Shown one piece after another: positions 7,846 to 16,435 of a stretch of 64,000 nucleotides of DNA. The position numbers were made by a program, and so were the translations under genes. The notes under the pieces are model-generated. The model saw only the letters and a program-made list of their open reading frames with translations, searched no databases and was not told the origin of the DNA. The stretch's first letter is position 1. Every line of letters starts with the position of its first letter. The DNA is from CADEFX01 sp046154585 (lineage in GTDB: Bacteria; Pseudomonadota; Alphaproteobacteria; Rhizobiales; Hyphomicrobiaceae): assembly GCA_046154585.1 (NCBI GenBank), contig JBJXDX010000048.1, positions 1 to 64,000 on the forward strand. Direction: 5' to 3'.

Positions 7846-8952
7846 TCAACCCTTCTTTCCGCATTTCTCGATAAAGCGCTGGAAGCCCGGCACATACGTC
7901 GAGCTCTTCTCGAATTCCCGGACATAGCCAAGAAACTCGTCGAGCATGGCCTGACCTTTGACCTTCGCCTCAGTGTCGGCGCGCTTGACCCAGGCTTCCT
8001 GCAGGGGCGCGACTGCTGTCTTGCGCACCTTGTCCGATTCCGCCGGCTCGAAGACCTGAACGGTCAACGCGTCTTTCTTCGCGCAAAGCTTCTCGACGGC
8101 GGCATCGACACTTTGATCGTTGGACTTGATGCCGGCCGCGGGGGCTTCGGCCGCAACCTCGTCGATGATCTTGCGATGCTTCTCGCTGAGCTTGTTGTAG
8201 CGGTTGAGACTCATGCCGACGGTCGACATCGCGAATATGCCAAGTCCGCCGGCGTCCGTCCCGAACCTGGCGACGTCATGGGCATTGCCGTGCACGGCGG
8301 AGTCGAAGGGCGCCGAGGACATGGCGTCAACGACGCCGCGCTGCAGCCCCTCGAGGCCGTCGGGCCAGGTCATGGCGATCGGCGTAGCGCCGAGCTTCGC
8401 GAAGGCGTCGGAGATCGCTGGAACGGCCCTTATTTTCATCCCTTTCAAATCGTCTGCCTTGGTAATGGGCTTCCTGGACCACACCGTGTTTTCAGACCAT
8501 GCCGCAGAGTAGAGGATCTTCGCCCCCTTGCTCTCGAACTCCTTCCGGAAATCGGCGTTCTGCGCGTAGAGCTTGTTCCAGGCCAGCGTCACGGCGTCAG
8601 CGCGGATGGACGTCAGCGGCAGCACGATGTTGGCGAGCGGATACTCGCGCACGTTGTAGGCGGCCGGCGCCCCATCCACGATGTCCGCGGCGCCACTTTG
8701 CAAAGCTGGGAAAAGCTCCGGCGCCTTGACGAGGGACTGCGCCCAATATTTCTCGAACGTGATCTCGCCACCTGAGCGCTTCTCGACCTCGGCCATGAAC
8801 CACAAATCGGTCTTGCTGGCTGAGTAGACGTCCGAGAAGTACGTGGCGTAGATGAGTTTCTCCGCGGCGCCGGACGGCGTCGCATTGTTGGCCAGGCCCG
8901 CAGCAATGGCGACCGCCGCGGCAAGTTTCAGATGGCGAAGACCAAGGTTCAC
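7846..8952 (-). CDS. dctP: TRAP transporter periplasmic substrate-binding protein (DctP family)
   Basis: 368 residues. A signal peptide covers residues 1-29. The DctP fold is indicated by LKGMKIRAVPAISDAFAKLGATPIAM and by GLQRGVVDAMSSAPFDSAV; the R in KIR is the usual salt bridge to a carboxylate ligand. The GTG start is supported by GGAGG 8 bases upstream. The gene lies downstream of the esterase gene and upstream of dctQM. With esterase, Baeyer-Villiger and dehydrogenase genes around, the ligand is probably an organic acid of that pathway; this is inference. Confidence 0.93.
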   Translation of the reverse strand: MNLGLRHLKLAAAVAIAAGLANNATPSGAAEKLIYATYFSDVYSASKTDLWFMAEVEKRSGGEITFEKYWAQSLVKAPELFPALQSGAADIVDGAPAAYNVREYPLANIVLPLTSIRADAVTLAWNKLYAQNADFRKEFESKGAKILYSAAWSENTVWSRKPITKADDLKGMKIRAVPAISDAFAKLGATPIAMTWPDGLEGLQRGVVDAMSSAPFDSAVHGNAHDVARFGTDAGGLGIFAMSTVGMSLNRYNKLSEKHRKIIDEVAAEAPAAGIKSNDQSVDAAVEKLCAKKDALTVQVFEPAESDKVRKTAVAPLQEAWVKRADTEAKVKGQAMLDEFLGYVREFEKSSTYVPGFQRFIEKCGKKG

Positions 8953-9064
8953 TGTTGTTTCCTCCGTAGGGTTTCTTTTTCAATCGCGACAATTCACAGG
9001 CAGCTTACGACTGTGTCCGTCTTTTCCGTTTCCATCGTCAGCGTCCGGTGTCCCATGCTCGTGT

Positions 9065-9997
9065 TCAACTCAGTGCGCGTTTCAACGCAGCGATGGCATG
9101 GTGCTGCGCCCCCACGGCATCGTCGATGACCGGCGTCATGCCGAAGAAGCCGTGGATCATGCCGGCGTATTCCTTGCGCTCGACCGCGTTGCCTGCGGCG
9201 CGCAGTGCCTCGGCATAGGCCAGGCCTTCGTCGCGCAGCACGTCGCATTCCGCCGCGATGATGAGCGCCGGCGGCAAACCCTTCAGGTCGGCCTTGATGG
9301 GAGAGGCACGCCAGTCCGCGGCATCCTCGGCGCGCGCCAGGTAGTGATCGCCGAACCACTTCATGGCATCGGCAGTCAGCACGCCGAAGCCGTCGGCATA
9401 CGTTCCGTAGCTGGCGCTCGTCATGGCAAAGTCGGTGACAGGATAGACAAGGAGCTGCAGGCGGATGTTGTCGTGGCCGGCGTCGCGGGCCATCAGCGCA
9501 ACAACGGCGGCGAGGTTCGCGCCGGCGCTATCGCCGCCGATGGCTATGCGCGAGGCGTCGATGTCGAGACCGGACGGAGCAGACCGCACCCACTGATAGC
9601 CGGCCCACGCATCCTCGGCGGCCGCGGGGAACTTGTGCTCCGGTGCCAGCCTGTAGTCGACAGACACCACGACGACATCGGCGCCGCCGCAGATATTGCG
9701 CGCAATCGTGTCGTGCGTGTCGATGTCGCCAATGACAAAGCCGCCGCCGTGGAAATAGACGAATACCGGATGCGGTCCCTTCGCCTTCGGCCAATGGATG
9801 CGCACGGGCACGTCACCGCGCGGGCCAGGAACCGTTCGATTCTCCGTCTTCGCCACCGGCGCCGGCTCCCCGCCTCGCGCCTTGGACATGGCGTTCATCA
9901 CCTCGCGTGCTTTCGACGCCGTCAGCGTTTGAATGGGCGGCAGGTTGGCTTTCACCAACGCCTCGAGCGCGAGCTTGATCTGCGGGTGAACTGGCAA
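9065..9997 (-). CDS. Alpha/beta hydrolase, hormone-sensitive-lipase (HSL) type esterase
   Basis: 310 residues with the HSL signature: oxyanion motif HGGGFVIGD (about residue 79), nucleophile elbow GGDSAGANLA (Ser about 153), acidic residue near AECDVLRDEG and catalytic His in MIHGFFGM. Such esterases hydrolyse short acyl esters and some lactones. The apparent start is TTG at 9997 with GAGGAAA 9 bases upstream; no closer ATG fits. It follows the GntR regulator gene by 39 bases and precedes the TRAP genes by about 110. Beside a Baeyer-Villiger monooxygenase the natural role is opening of the ester or lactone it makes. Confidence 0.9.
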   Translation of the reverse strand: MPVHPQIKLALEALVKANLPPIQTLTASKAREVMNAMSKARGGEPAPVAKTENRTVPGPRGDVPVRIHWPKAKGPHPVFVYFHGGGFVIGDIDTHDTIARNICGGADVVVVSVDYRLAPEHKFPAAAEDAWAGYQWVRSAPSGLDIDASRIAIGGDSAGANLAAVVALMARDAGHDNIRLQLLVYPVTDFAMTSASYGTYADGFGVLTADAMKWFGDHYLARAEDAADWRASPIKADLKGLPPALIIAAECDVLRDEGLAYAEALRAAGNAVERKEYAGMIHGFFGMTPVIDDAVGAQHHAIAALKRALS

Positions 9998-10036
9998 CTT
10001 GGCGTTTCCTCGAACTAATTTTTTTCTGAGCCGGCA

Positions 10037-10780
10037 TCAGCCGTCTGGGGGCGCTCCTGGATCGAACTTCACGATCGACCCATCCTCCAGGATCTTGCGC
10101 GTGACGTAGGGGTGAAGCAGCTTCGGCAAACGCCGGTTGAGCACGATGAAGCCGACAATAAGCATCTGGCTTCGGACAACAGCTTCCGCCTCGTCAGGAT
10201 CGCCGGCGCGAAGGAGCCTGACAAAGCACTCGTAGGAGAGAAGAATCTTGTGCAGCGGCAGATAGGGCCGGCCCATCTTGCGGACGTAGATATTGATGAG
10301 ACCGTAGAGGGACTGCCACGAGCGGAAGATGAACTCGTTCGCACCCCGATGCATGATCTCGTAAAACGTCCAGTGCTCGTCGAAGAACGCCCGCTCGTCG
10401 TTCTTGTCGGCCGCGACGCGCATCCTTTGCAGCGGAATGGCGAGCTCGTCGTACAGCGCCAGATCGCCTTTCGCCGTCACATATCGGGCCGCCATGCCAC
10501 CCAGCATCGCCCTGAGCACGATCATGTCCTGCATCTGATCGAGCGTCGGATTGACGACAAAGGCGCCGCGGCGAGGATGAAATTCGACCAGCCCCTCCGA
10601 AGCAAGGCTGCGCAGCGCCTCGCGCAGAGGTCCGCGGCTGATCTGGAACTGCTCGGCCAGCATCGTCTCCACGAGATGGGCGCCGAGCGCGAGCTGGCCC
10701 GACCAGATCGCCTCTTGAAGCAGCCGCTTGGCCGTCACGGCGAGGGACGGCGGGCGAACGATTTCAGGCAACTGCAGCAT
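10037..10780 (-). CDS. GntR-family transcriptional regulator (FadR/FCD subfamily)
   Basis: 247 residues. An N-terminal winged helix (about 15-80) contains AEQFQISRGPLREALRSLASEGLVEFHPRRGAFV; an all-helical FCD-type effector domain follows. ATG at 10780 is preferred over the TTG four codons upstream because GGGAG lies 5 bases before it. It is transcribed away from the alcohol dehydrogenase gene, across a 165-base region holding two TTGTNNACAA boxes, the half-site pattern usual for this subfamily. It probably represses both directions until a pathway acid is bound. Confidence 0.92.
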   Translation of the reverse strand: MLQLPEIVRPPSLAVTAKRLLQEAIWSGQLALGAHLVETMLAEQFQISRGPLREALRSLASEGLVEFHPRRGAFVVNPTLDQMQDMIVLRAMLGGMAARYVTAKGDLALYDELAIPLQRMRVAADKNDERAFFDEHWTFYEIMHRGANEFIFRSWQSLYGLINIYVRKMGRPYLPLHKILLSYECFVRLLRAGDPDEAEAVVRSQMLIVGFIVLNRRLPKLLHPYVTRKILEDGSIVKFDPGAPPDG

Positions 10781-10825
10781 TCGGGCTCCCAATCTGTCTT
10801 GCAGATTGACGCTGACGGGGCGAAA

Positions 10826-10863
10826 TTGTCAACAGATGGCAGATTTCGCCAAATTGTTGACAA
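10826..10863. promoter_or_regulatory. Two GntR-type operator boxes overlapping divergent -35 elements
   Basis: Box 1 TTGTCAACAG (10826-10835) and box 2 TTGTTGACAA (10854-10863) both fit TTGTNNACAA; together TTGTCAACA/TGTTGACAA also form a perfect 9-bp inverted repeat. Box 2 contains TTGACA (10857-10862) reading toward the dehydrogenase gene. The complement of box 1 contains TTGACA (10831-10826) reading toward the regulator gene. Occupancy would hide both -35 elements. The -10 elements are weak (TAGGCT at 10879-10884 on the plus strand). Confidence 0.6.
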
Positions 10864-10945
10864 CAGACAATATGGAGCTAGGCTTGTCGCAACCAGGGAA
10901 GCCGCTCAGCATCTGCGAACCCATAACCATGAAACGGAGGAAGCC

Positions 10946-11995
10946 ATGAAAGGGGTTGTGTTCGCCGGCGACCGGAAGATCGAGTTTCGCGACTTTGCGG
11001 ATCCCACGCCCGGCCCTGGAGAAGTCGTTCTCGACATCAAAGCCTCGGGCATGTGCGGAAGCGATCTCAAGATGTATCGCGCCGCGGAAGGCGAGGCGGC
11101 GCGAACGCTGGGCCTCGGCGAAACCGGTGCGGTCATTGCCGGCCACGAACCGTGCGGCGTCGTTGCGGCAGTCGGCCAAGGGGTCGGCGAGAAGGAGGCG
11201 CGCGTCGGCCAGCGCGTGATGGTTCACCATTATCGCGGGTGTGGCGTGTGCCCACACTGCTCCACAGGCTGGATGCAGCTCTGCGACGAGGGTGTGAAAG
11301 AAATCTACGGCGCAACGGGTCATGGCGCACACGCGCCTTACATGAAGGTGCCGGCGCGCACGCTTGTGACATTGCCGGACTCGCTCTCATTCGAGACAGG
11401 TGCCGCGATCTCGTGCGGCACAGGCACGGCGTGGGGTGCATTGCATCGGCTCGACCTGCGCGCCGACCAGACCATCGCCATATTCGGCCAAGGCCCCGTC
11501 GGACTGTCGGCAACGCAGCTCGCATCGGCCATGGGCGCGCGGGTGATCGCGCTCGACATCAGCGCTGATCGACTGGCACGTGCCAAGGAATTCGGTGCCG
11601 ATATTGTCATCGACCCATCGAAGATCAATGCGGTCGACGCCATTCGACAAGCCACACGCGGGCTTGGCGCGCACGCCACCCTCGACTCCTCGTCGTCGCC
11701 AGACGCACGGCGACAGGCTGTGCAGAGCGTGCGGACGTGGGGCAAGGCCTGCCTCGTTGGCGAAGGCGGTCAAATCACGCTGGACGTCAGCCCGGACGTG
11801 CTGCGCCGGCAGGTCACGATTATCGGCTCGTGGACGTTCTCCACAGTAGGCCAGGCCGAATGTGCCGCGTTCATCTCCGACCGTGGCATCAAAGTCGATG
11901 ACCTGTTCACGCACCGCTGGAAGCTTCCGCAGGCTGTGGAGGCCTACCAGCTCTTCGACAAGCAGACATCGGGCAAGGGCGTTTTCCTTATGTAG
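10946..11995 (+). CDS. Zinc-dependent alcohol dehydrogenase (MDR superfamily)
   Basis: 349 residues. Catalytic zinc ligands are in GMCGSD and AGHEPCGVV; the structural zinc set is complete (C-x2-C-x2-C-x7-C in CGVCPHCSTGWMQLC). The NAD(P)-binding motif is FGQGPVGLSATQLA, followed by the acidic/basic selector ALDISADRL (D suggests NAD). The start at 10946 has GGAGG 6 bases upstream; longer in-frame readings run through the divergent regulator and are rejected. It is the first plus-strand gene after the operator, with the Baeyer-Villiger monooxygenase 62 bases downstream. It likely oxidises a secondary alcohol to the ketone used by that enzyme. Confidence 0.93.
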   Translation: MKGVVFAGDRKIEFRDFADPTPGPGEVVLDIKASGMCGSDLKMYRAAEGEAARTLGLGETGAVIAGHEPCGVVAAVGQGVGEKEARVGQRVMVHHYRGCGVCPHCSTGWMQLCDEGVKEIYGATGHGAHAPYMKVPARTLVTLPDSLSFETGAAISCGTGTAWGALHRLDLRADQTIAIFGQGPVGLSATQLASAMGARVIALDISADRLARAKEFGADIVIDPSKINAVDAIRQATRGLGAHATLDSSSSPDARRQAVQSVRTWGKACLVGEGGQITLDVSPDVLRRQVTIIGSWTFSTVGQAECAAFISDRGIKVDDLFTHRWKLPQAVEAYQLFDKQTSGKGVFLM

Positions 11996-12057
11996 CCGTC
12001 CGAGGCGCACGCACAACAATCTTTTTGGCAGCAGTTTATGGAGCTCAAGGGACAGCC

Positions 12058-13686
12058 ATGAAGACGAGCAACGGAGCCAGAAAAGCACAAGAAACGCAAC
12101 TCGACGTTGCCGTTGTCGGCGGCGGGCTCGGAGGGCTCTATGCCCTCCACAAGCTGCGTGCCCTGGGCTTCAAGACGCGCGTTTACGAGGCCGGCAGCGG
12201 AGTCGGCGGCACATGGTTCTGGAACAAGTACCCGGGCGCGCGCTGCGACGTGGAGAGCCTCGAGTACTCCTATGCGTTCTCCGACGAGTTGCAGCAGGAG
12301 TGGAGCTGGGAGGAGCGCTACGCGACCCAGCCGCAGATCCTTGCCTACGTAAATTATGCAGCCGAGAAGTTCGACCTCATGAAGGATGTGCAGCTCAACA
12401 CGCGCATCACGCATGCGAACTTCGATGGCGATGCCAATCGCTGGATTTTGAAGACGGCCGACGGCGAGACGATCTCTGCCCGCTTCTGTGTGATGGCGAC
12501 CGGCAATCTCTCGACGCCGCGCGTTCCCGACTTCAAAGGCATCGAGACCTTCAAAGGCAAGTGGTACCACACCGGCATGTGGCCGTCGGAGCCCGTCGAT
12601 TTCACCGGTCAGCGCGTCGGCGTGGTCGGGACCGGCTCGTCCGCCATCCAGATGATCCCGCACATCGCCAGACAGGCCAAGCACCTCTACGTCTTTCAGC
12701 GCACGGCGAACTTCAGCCTGCCGGCGCAGAACGGTCCGATGGAGAAAGAGCGCGAAGCCGCCTACAAGGCCAACTACATGGAGCGCCGCATGGAGGCGCG
12801 GACGACAGGCTTCGGCGTGTCGGGGTATCCCGTTCCGACACAATCGGCGCTGGAAGCGCCCGACGCAGAGCGGCGCGCCAAATATGAACGGCTCTGGCAG
12901 ACCGGGGGCACCATCGGCTTCATGTCCTGCTATAGCGACTTCTTTGTCAGCGAAAAGGCCAACGAAACGGCTGCCGAGTTCGTTCGCGAGAAGATCCGGG
13001 GCATCGTCAAGGATCCGGCGGTCGCCGAGATTCTGTGCCCCAACGATCATCCGATCGGTACCAAGCGCTTGTGCCTCGATACCGGCTACTACGAAGTTTA
13101 CAACCAGTCGAACGTGTCGCTGGTCAACGTCCGCGCCAACCCGATCGTCGAGATCACGCAAAATGGTTTGCGCACGACGGAGCGCGAGTACGAGTTCGAC
13201 TCGATTGCCTTCGCCACAGGCTTCGACGCCATGACCGGGGCCCTGCGCGAGATCGACATCCGCGCCGAGGACGGGGCCTGCCTCGCCGACAAGTGGGCCG
13301 GCGGTCCGGTTACGTATCTCGGCGTGATGGTGGCGGGCTTCCCCAACATGTTCATGGTGACCGGCCCCGGCAGCCCCGGCGTCAAGAGCCAGATGATCCA
13401 TTCCATCGAGCAGCACGTCGATTGGATCGCGGACCTGCTCAAGACCGCGGCTGATCGTCAGGCACATCGGATCGAGGCCAACAAGGATGCCGAGGACAAG
13501 TGGGTCGCGCATGTCAACGATGTGGCCAACGGCACGCTCTATCCCAAGGCAAACTCGTGGTACGTCGGCGCCAACATCCCGGGCAAGCCGCGTGTGTTCA
13601 TGCCCTACGTGGCCGGCGTTGGCGCTTATCGCAAGATCTGTGACGAAGTTGCGGCCAACGGCTACGAAGGCTGTACGCTCTCGTAG
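12058..13686 (+). CDS. Baeyer-Villiger monooxygenase (FAD, NADPH; class B flavoprotein)
   Basis: 542 residues. FAD Rossmann motif GGGLGGLYA (about 20); GGTWFWNKYPGARCDVES as in cyclohexanone/phenylacetone-type enzymes; the diagnostic BVMO fingerprint FxGxxxHTxxWP is present as FKGKWYHTGMWP; second Rossmann motif GVVGTGSSAIQ for NADPH. These enzymes insert oxygen next to a ketone, giving an ester or lactone. ATG at 12058 has AAGGGA upstream; a TTG eleven codons earlier is less likely. Placed between alcohol dehydrogenase and flavin monooxygenase genes and across the regulator from an esterase, it is the central enzyme of a ketone-degradation locus. Confidence 0.95.
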   Translation: MKTSNGARKAQETQLDVAVVGGGLGGLYALHKLRALGFKTRVYEAGSGVGGTWFWNKYPGARCDVESLEYSYAFSDELQQEWSWEERYATQPQILAYVNYAAEKFDLMKDVQLNTRITHANFDGDANRWILKTADGETISARFCVMATGNLSTPRVPDFKGIETFKGKWYHTGMWPSEPVDFTGQRVGVVGTGSSAIQMIPHIARQAKHLYVFQRTANFSLPAQNGPMEKEREAAYKANYMERRMEARTTGFGVSGYPVPTQSALEAPDAERRAKYERLWQTGGTIGFMSCYSDFFVSEKANETAAEFVREKIRGIVKDPAVAEILCPNDHPIGTKRLCLDTGYYEVYNQSNVSLVNVRANPIVEITQNGLRTTEREYEFDSIAFATGFDAMTGALREIDIRAEDGACLADKWAGGPVTYLGVMVAGFPNMFMVTGPGSPGVKSQMIHSIEQHVDWIADLLKTAADRQAHRIEANKDAEDKWVAHVNDVANGTLYPKANSWYVGANIPGKPRVFMPYVAGVGAYRKICDEVAANGYEGCTLS

Positions 13687-13866
13687 CCATCGCCGTATGG
13701 CCTCTCGAACGCGAGGGCGAGAAGGTTGAGAATGGAGCGTGCTAACCTACGCCGAGCTTCGATGCCGTGGACGTAGAATGGTCGCATAGACCTATCTGGC
13801 GGTGGCATCATGCTGATCGGCAGAATCGGCGTTGCGCCTCGTTCCAGTGTCGGTCAGGGGCTTCGA

Positions 13867-15180
13867 ATGAAGCGACGGCTGCATCTCAATCTCTTCATTT
13901 ACGGCCGGGGGCATCACGAGGCCTCGTGGCGTCATCCGCGTTCCTCTCCCCGGTCGTTGATGGACATCGACCACTACATCGACTGCGCACGCAAGGCAGA
14001 GGCCGCTCACTTCGACTCGATTTTTCTCGCAGACGTTCTCAATCTGCCCCCAGACGTCGATAGTTCTGCGCGTCTCTGGCTTGAGCCGCTGACGGCGCTC
14101 GGTGCCATCGCCCATGCAACGAGCCGCATCGGTCTCATCGCCACAGCATCCACGAGTCACACAGAGCCGTTCAATTTGGCGCGCCAGTTCTGTTCACTCG
14201 ACCACATCAGTCGTGGCCGGGTCGGTTGGAACATCGTCACGTCATTCAGCATCGCAGGCAGCCGCAACTTCGGCGGCACCGGTCGCCTCTCACACTCGGA
14301 GCGCTACGACAAGGGTGAGGAATTCATGAACGTCGTGACGGCGCTTTGGGACAGCTGGAGCGACGACGCCGTCATCGACGATCGCATGGCTGGCACCTTT
14401 TTGAGGAAGGAGTGCGTGCGAGAGGTCAATCACAAAGGCCAGAGTTTTGAGGTCGCCGGCCCTCTCAACCTGCCGCGATCGCCGCAGGGTTGGCCCGTGC
14501 TCGTGCAGGCTGGCTCCTCCGACACTGGCAAAGCCTTCGCGGCTCGCCACGCGGAAGCGGTGTTCACCGCCCATATTCAGAAGAGCACGGCTAAGGACTT
14601 CTATGCCGACCTGAAGACGCGCGTCGTTGCGGCAGGGCGCCCTGCTGACCAGCTCCTCGTTTTGCCCGGGATCAGCGCGATGATCGGCAGCACCGAGACG
14701 GAAGCAAAACGACTACAGCAAGAGCTCAACGAGATGGCAGATATCAACGTTGGATTGACGCGGCTCTCGGACCGCTTCGACGGCTACGATTTCTCCAGCA
14801 TCAAGCTCGATCAGGTACTGCTTCCCAAGGACTTCCCGGATCCTGCCGCAAACGAGAGTTCACGCGGGCGCACCGAATTGATCGTTGGCGCGGTGAAGCG
14901 TGAGCAGCTCACTATGCGACAACTGCTTGCCAAGCTTGCCGGAGCACGTGGACACTTTGTGATGGCCGGCACGCCCGAGCAGGTCGCCGATACCATCGAG
15001 GATTGGGTCGACAGCGGCGCCGCCGACGGGTTCAACGTCATGCCGCCGGTGCTGCCGTGGATGCTGGAAGCGTTCGCACAGGAGGTCGTGCCGATCCTCA
15101 AGCGACGAGGTCGCTTCCGCACCGAATACGAAGGTCAAACGCTGCGCGAGCACTTTCGCCTGCGGCGTCCGCAGGCATAA
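13867..15180 (+). CDS. LLM-class flavin-dependent monooxygenase (NtaA/SnaA/DszA family)
   Basis: 437 residues of the bacterial luciferase-like fold. Family motifs: AEAAHFDSIFLADVL, TSHTEPFNLARQFCSLDH followed by SRGRVGWNIVTS, QAGSSDTGKAFAARHAEAVF, and a C-terminal VADTIEDWVDSGAADGFNV. Relatives use reduced FMN supplied by a separate flavin reductase to oxidise nitrilotriacetate, sulfones or similar compounds. ATG at 13867 starts the homologous region. The 180-base gap after the BVMO gene may hold its own promoter. No flavin reductase gene is next to it, so reductant must come from elsewhere. Confidence 0.9.
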   Translation: MKRRLHLNLFIYGRGHHEASWRHPRSSPRSLMDIDHYIDCARKAEAAHFDSIFLADVLNLPPDVDSSARLWLEPLTALGAIAHATSRIGLIATASTSHTEPFNLARQFCSLDHISRGRVGWNIVTSFSIAGSRNFGGTGRLSHSERYDKGEEFMNVVTALWDSWSDDAVIDDRMAGTFLRKECVREVNHKGQSFEVAGPLNLPRSPQGWPVLVQAGSSDTGKAFAARHAEAVFTAHIQKSTAKDFYADLKTRVVAAGRPADQLLVLPGISAMIGSTETEAKRLQQELNEMADINVGLTRLSDRFDGYDFSSIKLDQVLLPKDFPDPAANESSRGRTELIVGAVKREQLTMRQLLAKLAGARGHFVMAGTPEQVADTIEDWVDSGAADGFNVMPPVLPWMLEAFAQEVVPILKRRGRFRTEYEGQTLREHFRLRRPQA

Positions 15181-15220
15181 ACCATCCGTCAGACCGGCAT
15201 CGTACCGATCAATCGGCACA

Positions 15221-16321
15221 TCACGACTGGATGCCCTTGATGTCGATAGGGCGATGGTAAGGTCGCTCACCCAGCGCATCGACGCGGGCCCAGAATTCTG
15301 CACTCGTTGCGAGGCCGCTGGCATCCTTCTGCGCTGCCTGACGCCAGATGGCCCAAGATTCCGGTTGGAGCTGGCTGGCCTCGGCAAAATGACGTGCTGC
15401 CTCTTCGTTGCGACCCTTCTGGAGCAGGTGCTGAGCCAACCGGAAATGAGCATGGGCCAACGCCGCCCCCGCATCAGGTAGGTGCATTTTGGTCAGCGCT
15501 TCGGCTTGGTCGTAGGCAAACTCGCTCGCCGGCCCATTCACCACCCAATCCCGCACAGCGGCAACATAGGTCGATTTGGTGCGTTCGCGCTCATCCAACT
15601 GGGCCGGCGTCATTTGCCTTGTCACGCGATCCATGTGGCGGAATGTGTCCGAGGATCCCGCATTCTCGGGTGGCCGCACGATGCGGCCTTCCTCATCGAT
15701 CCAGGCAGCTTGCGGCACGTTGGTTATGTTGTAGAGATCTCCGAGGTGATGATGTCGGTCGATCAGACACGGATACGTCGGCTTGGCCGCCTCGATCCAC
15801 GGTCGCGAGGCTTCCTTTTCGTCCAGCGCCACGGCAAGGACGATGAAGTTGTGGTCCTTCAACTCTGCGTAGAGGGACTGCCACACGGGCAAGTCTGCTC
15901 TGCAGCCTCACCAGGACGCCCAGGTGACCAGCAGCACTTTCTTTCCGCGTTGCTCTGAAAGCGTTCGGGTCACTCCCGCCAAGTCTGGGAGTGCGAAGTC
16001 GGGAGCTTCCAACGATCGCAGTGACGTGCTGCGATCGGCGGCACTGGTGCCCAACACCCAAGCGTCGCCTGCTGCATCGTGGACAATCGGATTGCCCATC
16101 CGACGCCAGAATGCGGCGATGTTGACCGCATCGCCTGTCACGTCGTCGGCGACACTGCCGGGAGGCACAGGGATGCAGATGTCGCCGCGGCAAAGTCCCT
16201 GCGGCTTCATTGACCAACCGGTTGCCGCCTCCAGCTCCTGCGCGTTGATCCACAAATCACCGCCCTTTACCCGCGCTGTCGGGCAAGAGGTCTCAGATTG
16301 TTCATGCAGCACCGTAATCAT
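15221..16321 (-). CDS. Predicted selenoprotein: redoxin/TlpA-like thiol protein with in-frame UGA (Sec138)
   Basis: 366 residues if UGA at 15908-15910 is read as selenocysteine. Start ATG 16321 has GGAGG 5 bases upstream. Residues about 1-75 are a Cys-containing N-terminal region; about 110-235 form a thioredoxin/AhpC-TSA-like fold entering with APDFALPDL and reaching VTWASW-U-GCRADLPVW, where TlpA/ResA proteins have their redox Cys motif. The fold continues downstream in the same frame (VLAVALDEKEASRPW, NVPQAAWIDEEGRIV), followed by a helical TPR-like tail. The downstream half has no ribosome site of its own and no further stops or frameshifts. A SECIS-like hairpin lies just after the UGA. 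The alternative is a nonsense pseudogene (Cys/Trp to TGA). Redoxin-domain selenoproteins are a known bacterial class. Confidence 0.8.
15876..15895 (-). promoter_or_regulatory. Bacterial SECIS-like hairpin downstream of the in-frame UGA
   Basis: Counting from the base after UGA, positions 13-15 (GAC) pair with 30-32 (GUC), a U at 16 bulges, and 17-20 (UGCC) pair with 26-29 (GGCA), closing a five-base loop CGUGU. A lower GAG/CUC stem (8-10 with 34-36) can stack below. The distance from UGA to loop (20 bases), the bulged U and the GU in the loop match the architecture of the E. coli fdhF SECIS element (3 bp, bulged U, short stem, GU-containing loop) that SelB recognises. Confidence 0.7.
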
Positions 16322-16435
16322 GGCAACCTCCGCGATCTGTAGGTCTGACTGTGCAGCAATTGCGCGTTCAGCGGCAAGTGGACTTCTGACGGCGATCCGC
16401 GGCATGCCTGCGAAACGATCGCGCGCCTAGCAACG

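Noticed and set aside
10112..10945. Long N-terminal extension of the alcohol dehydrogenase
   Set aside because: It runs antisense through the GntR gene and the operator; the ATG at 10946 has GGAGG and starts the family homology.
15221..15892. Separate gene for the C-terminal half of the redoxin, starting at a TTG
   Set aside because: It has no ribosome site, starts in the middle of the thioredoxin fold and is in the same frame as the upstream part; a single UGA-containing gene explains both better.
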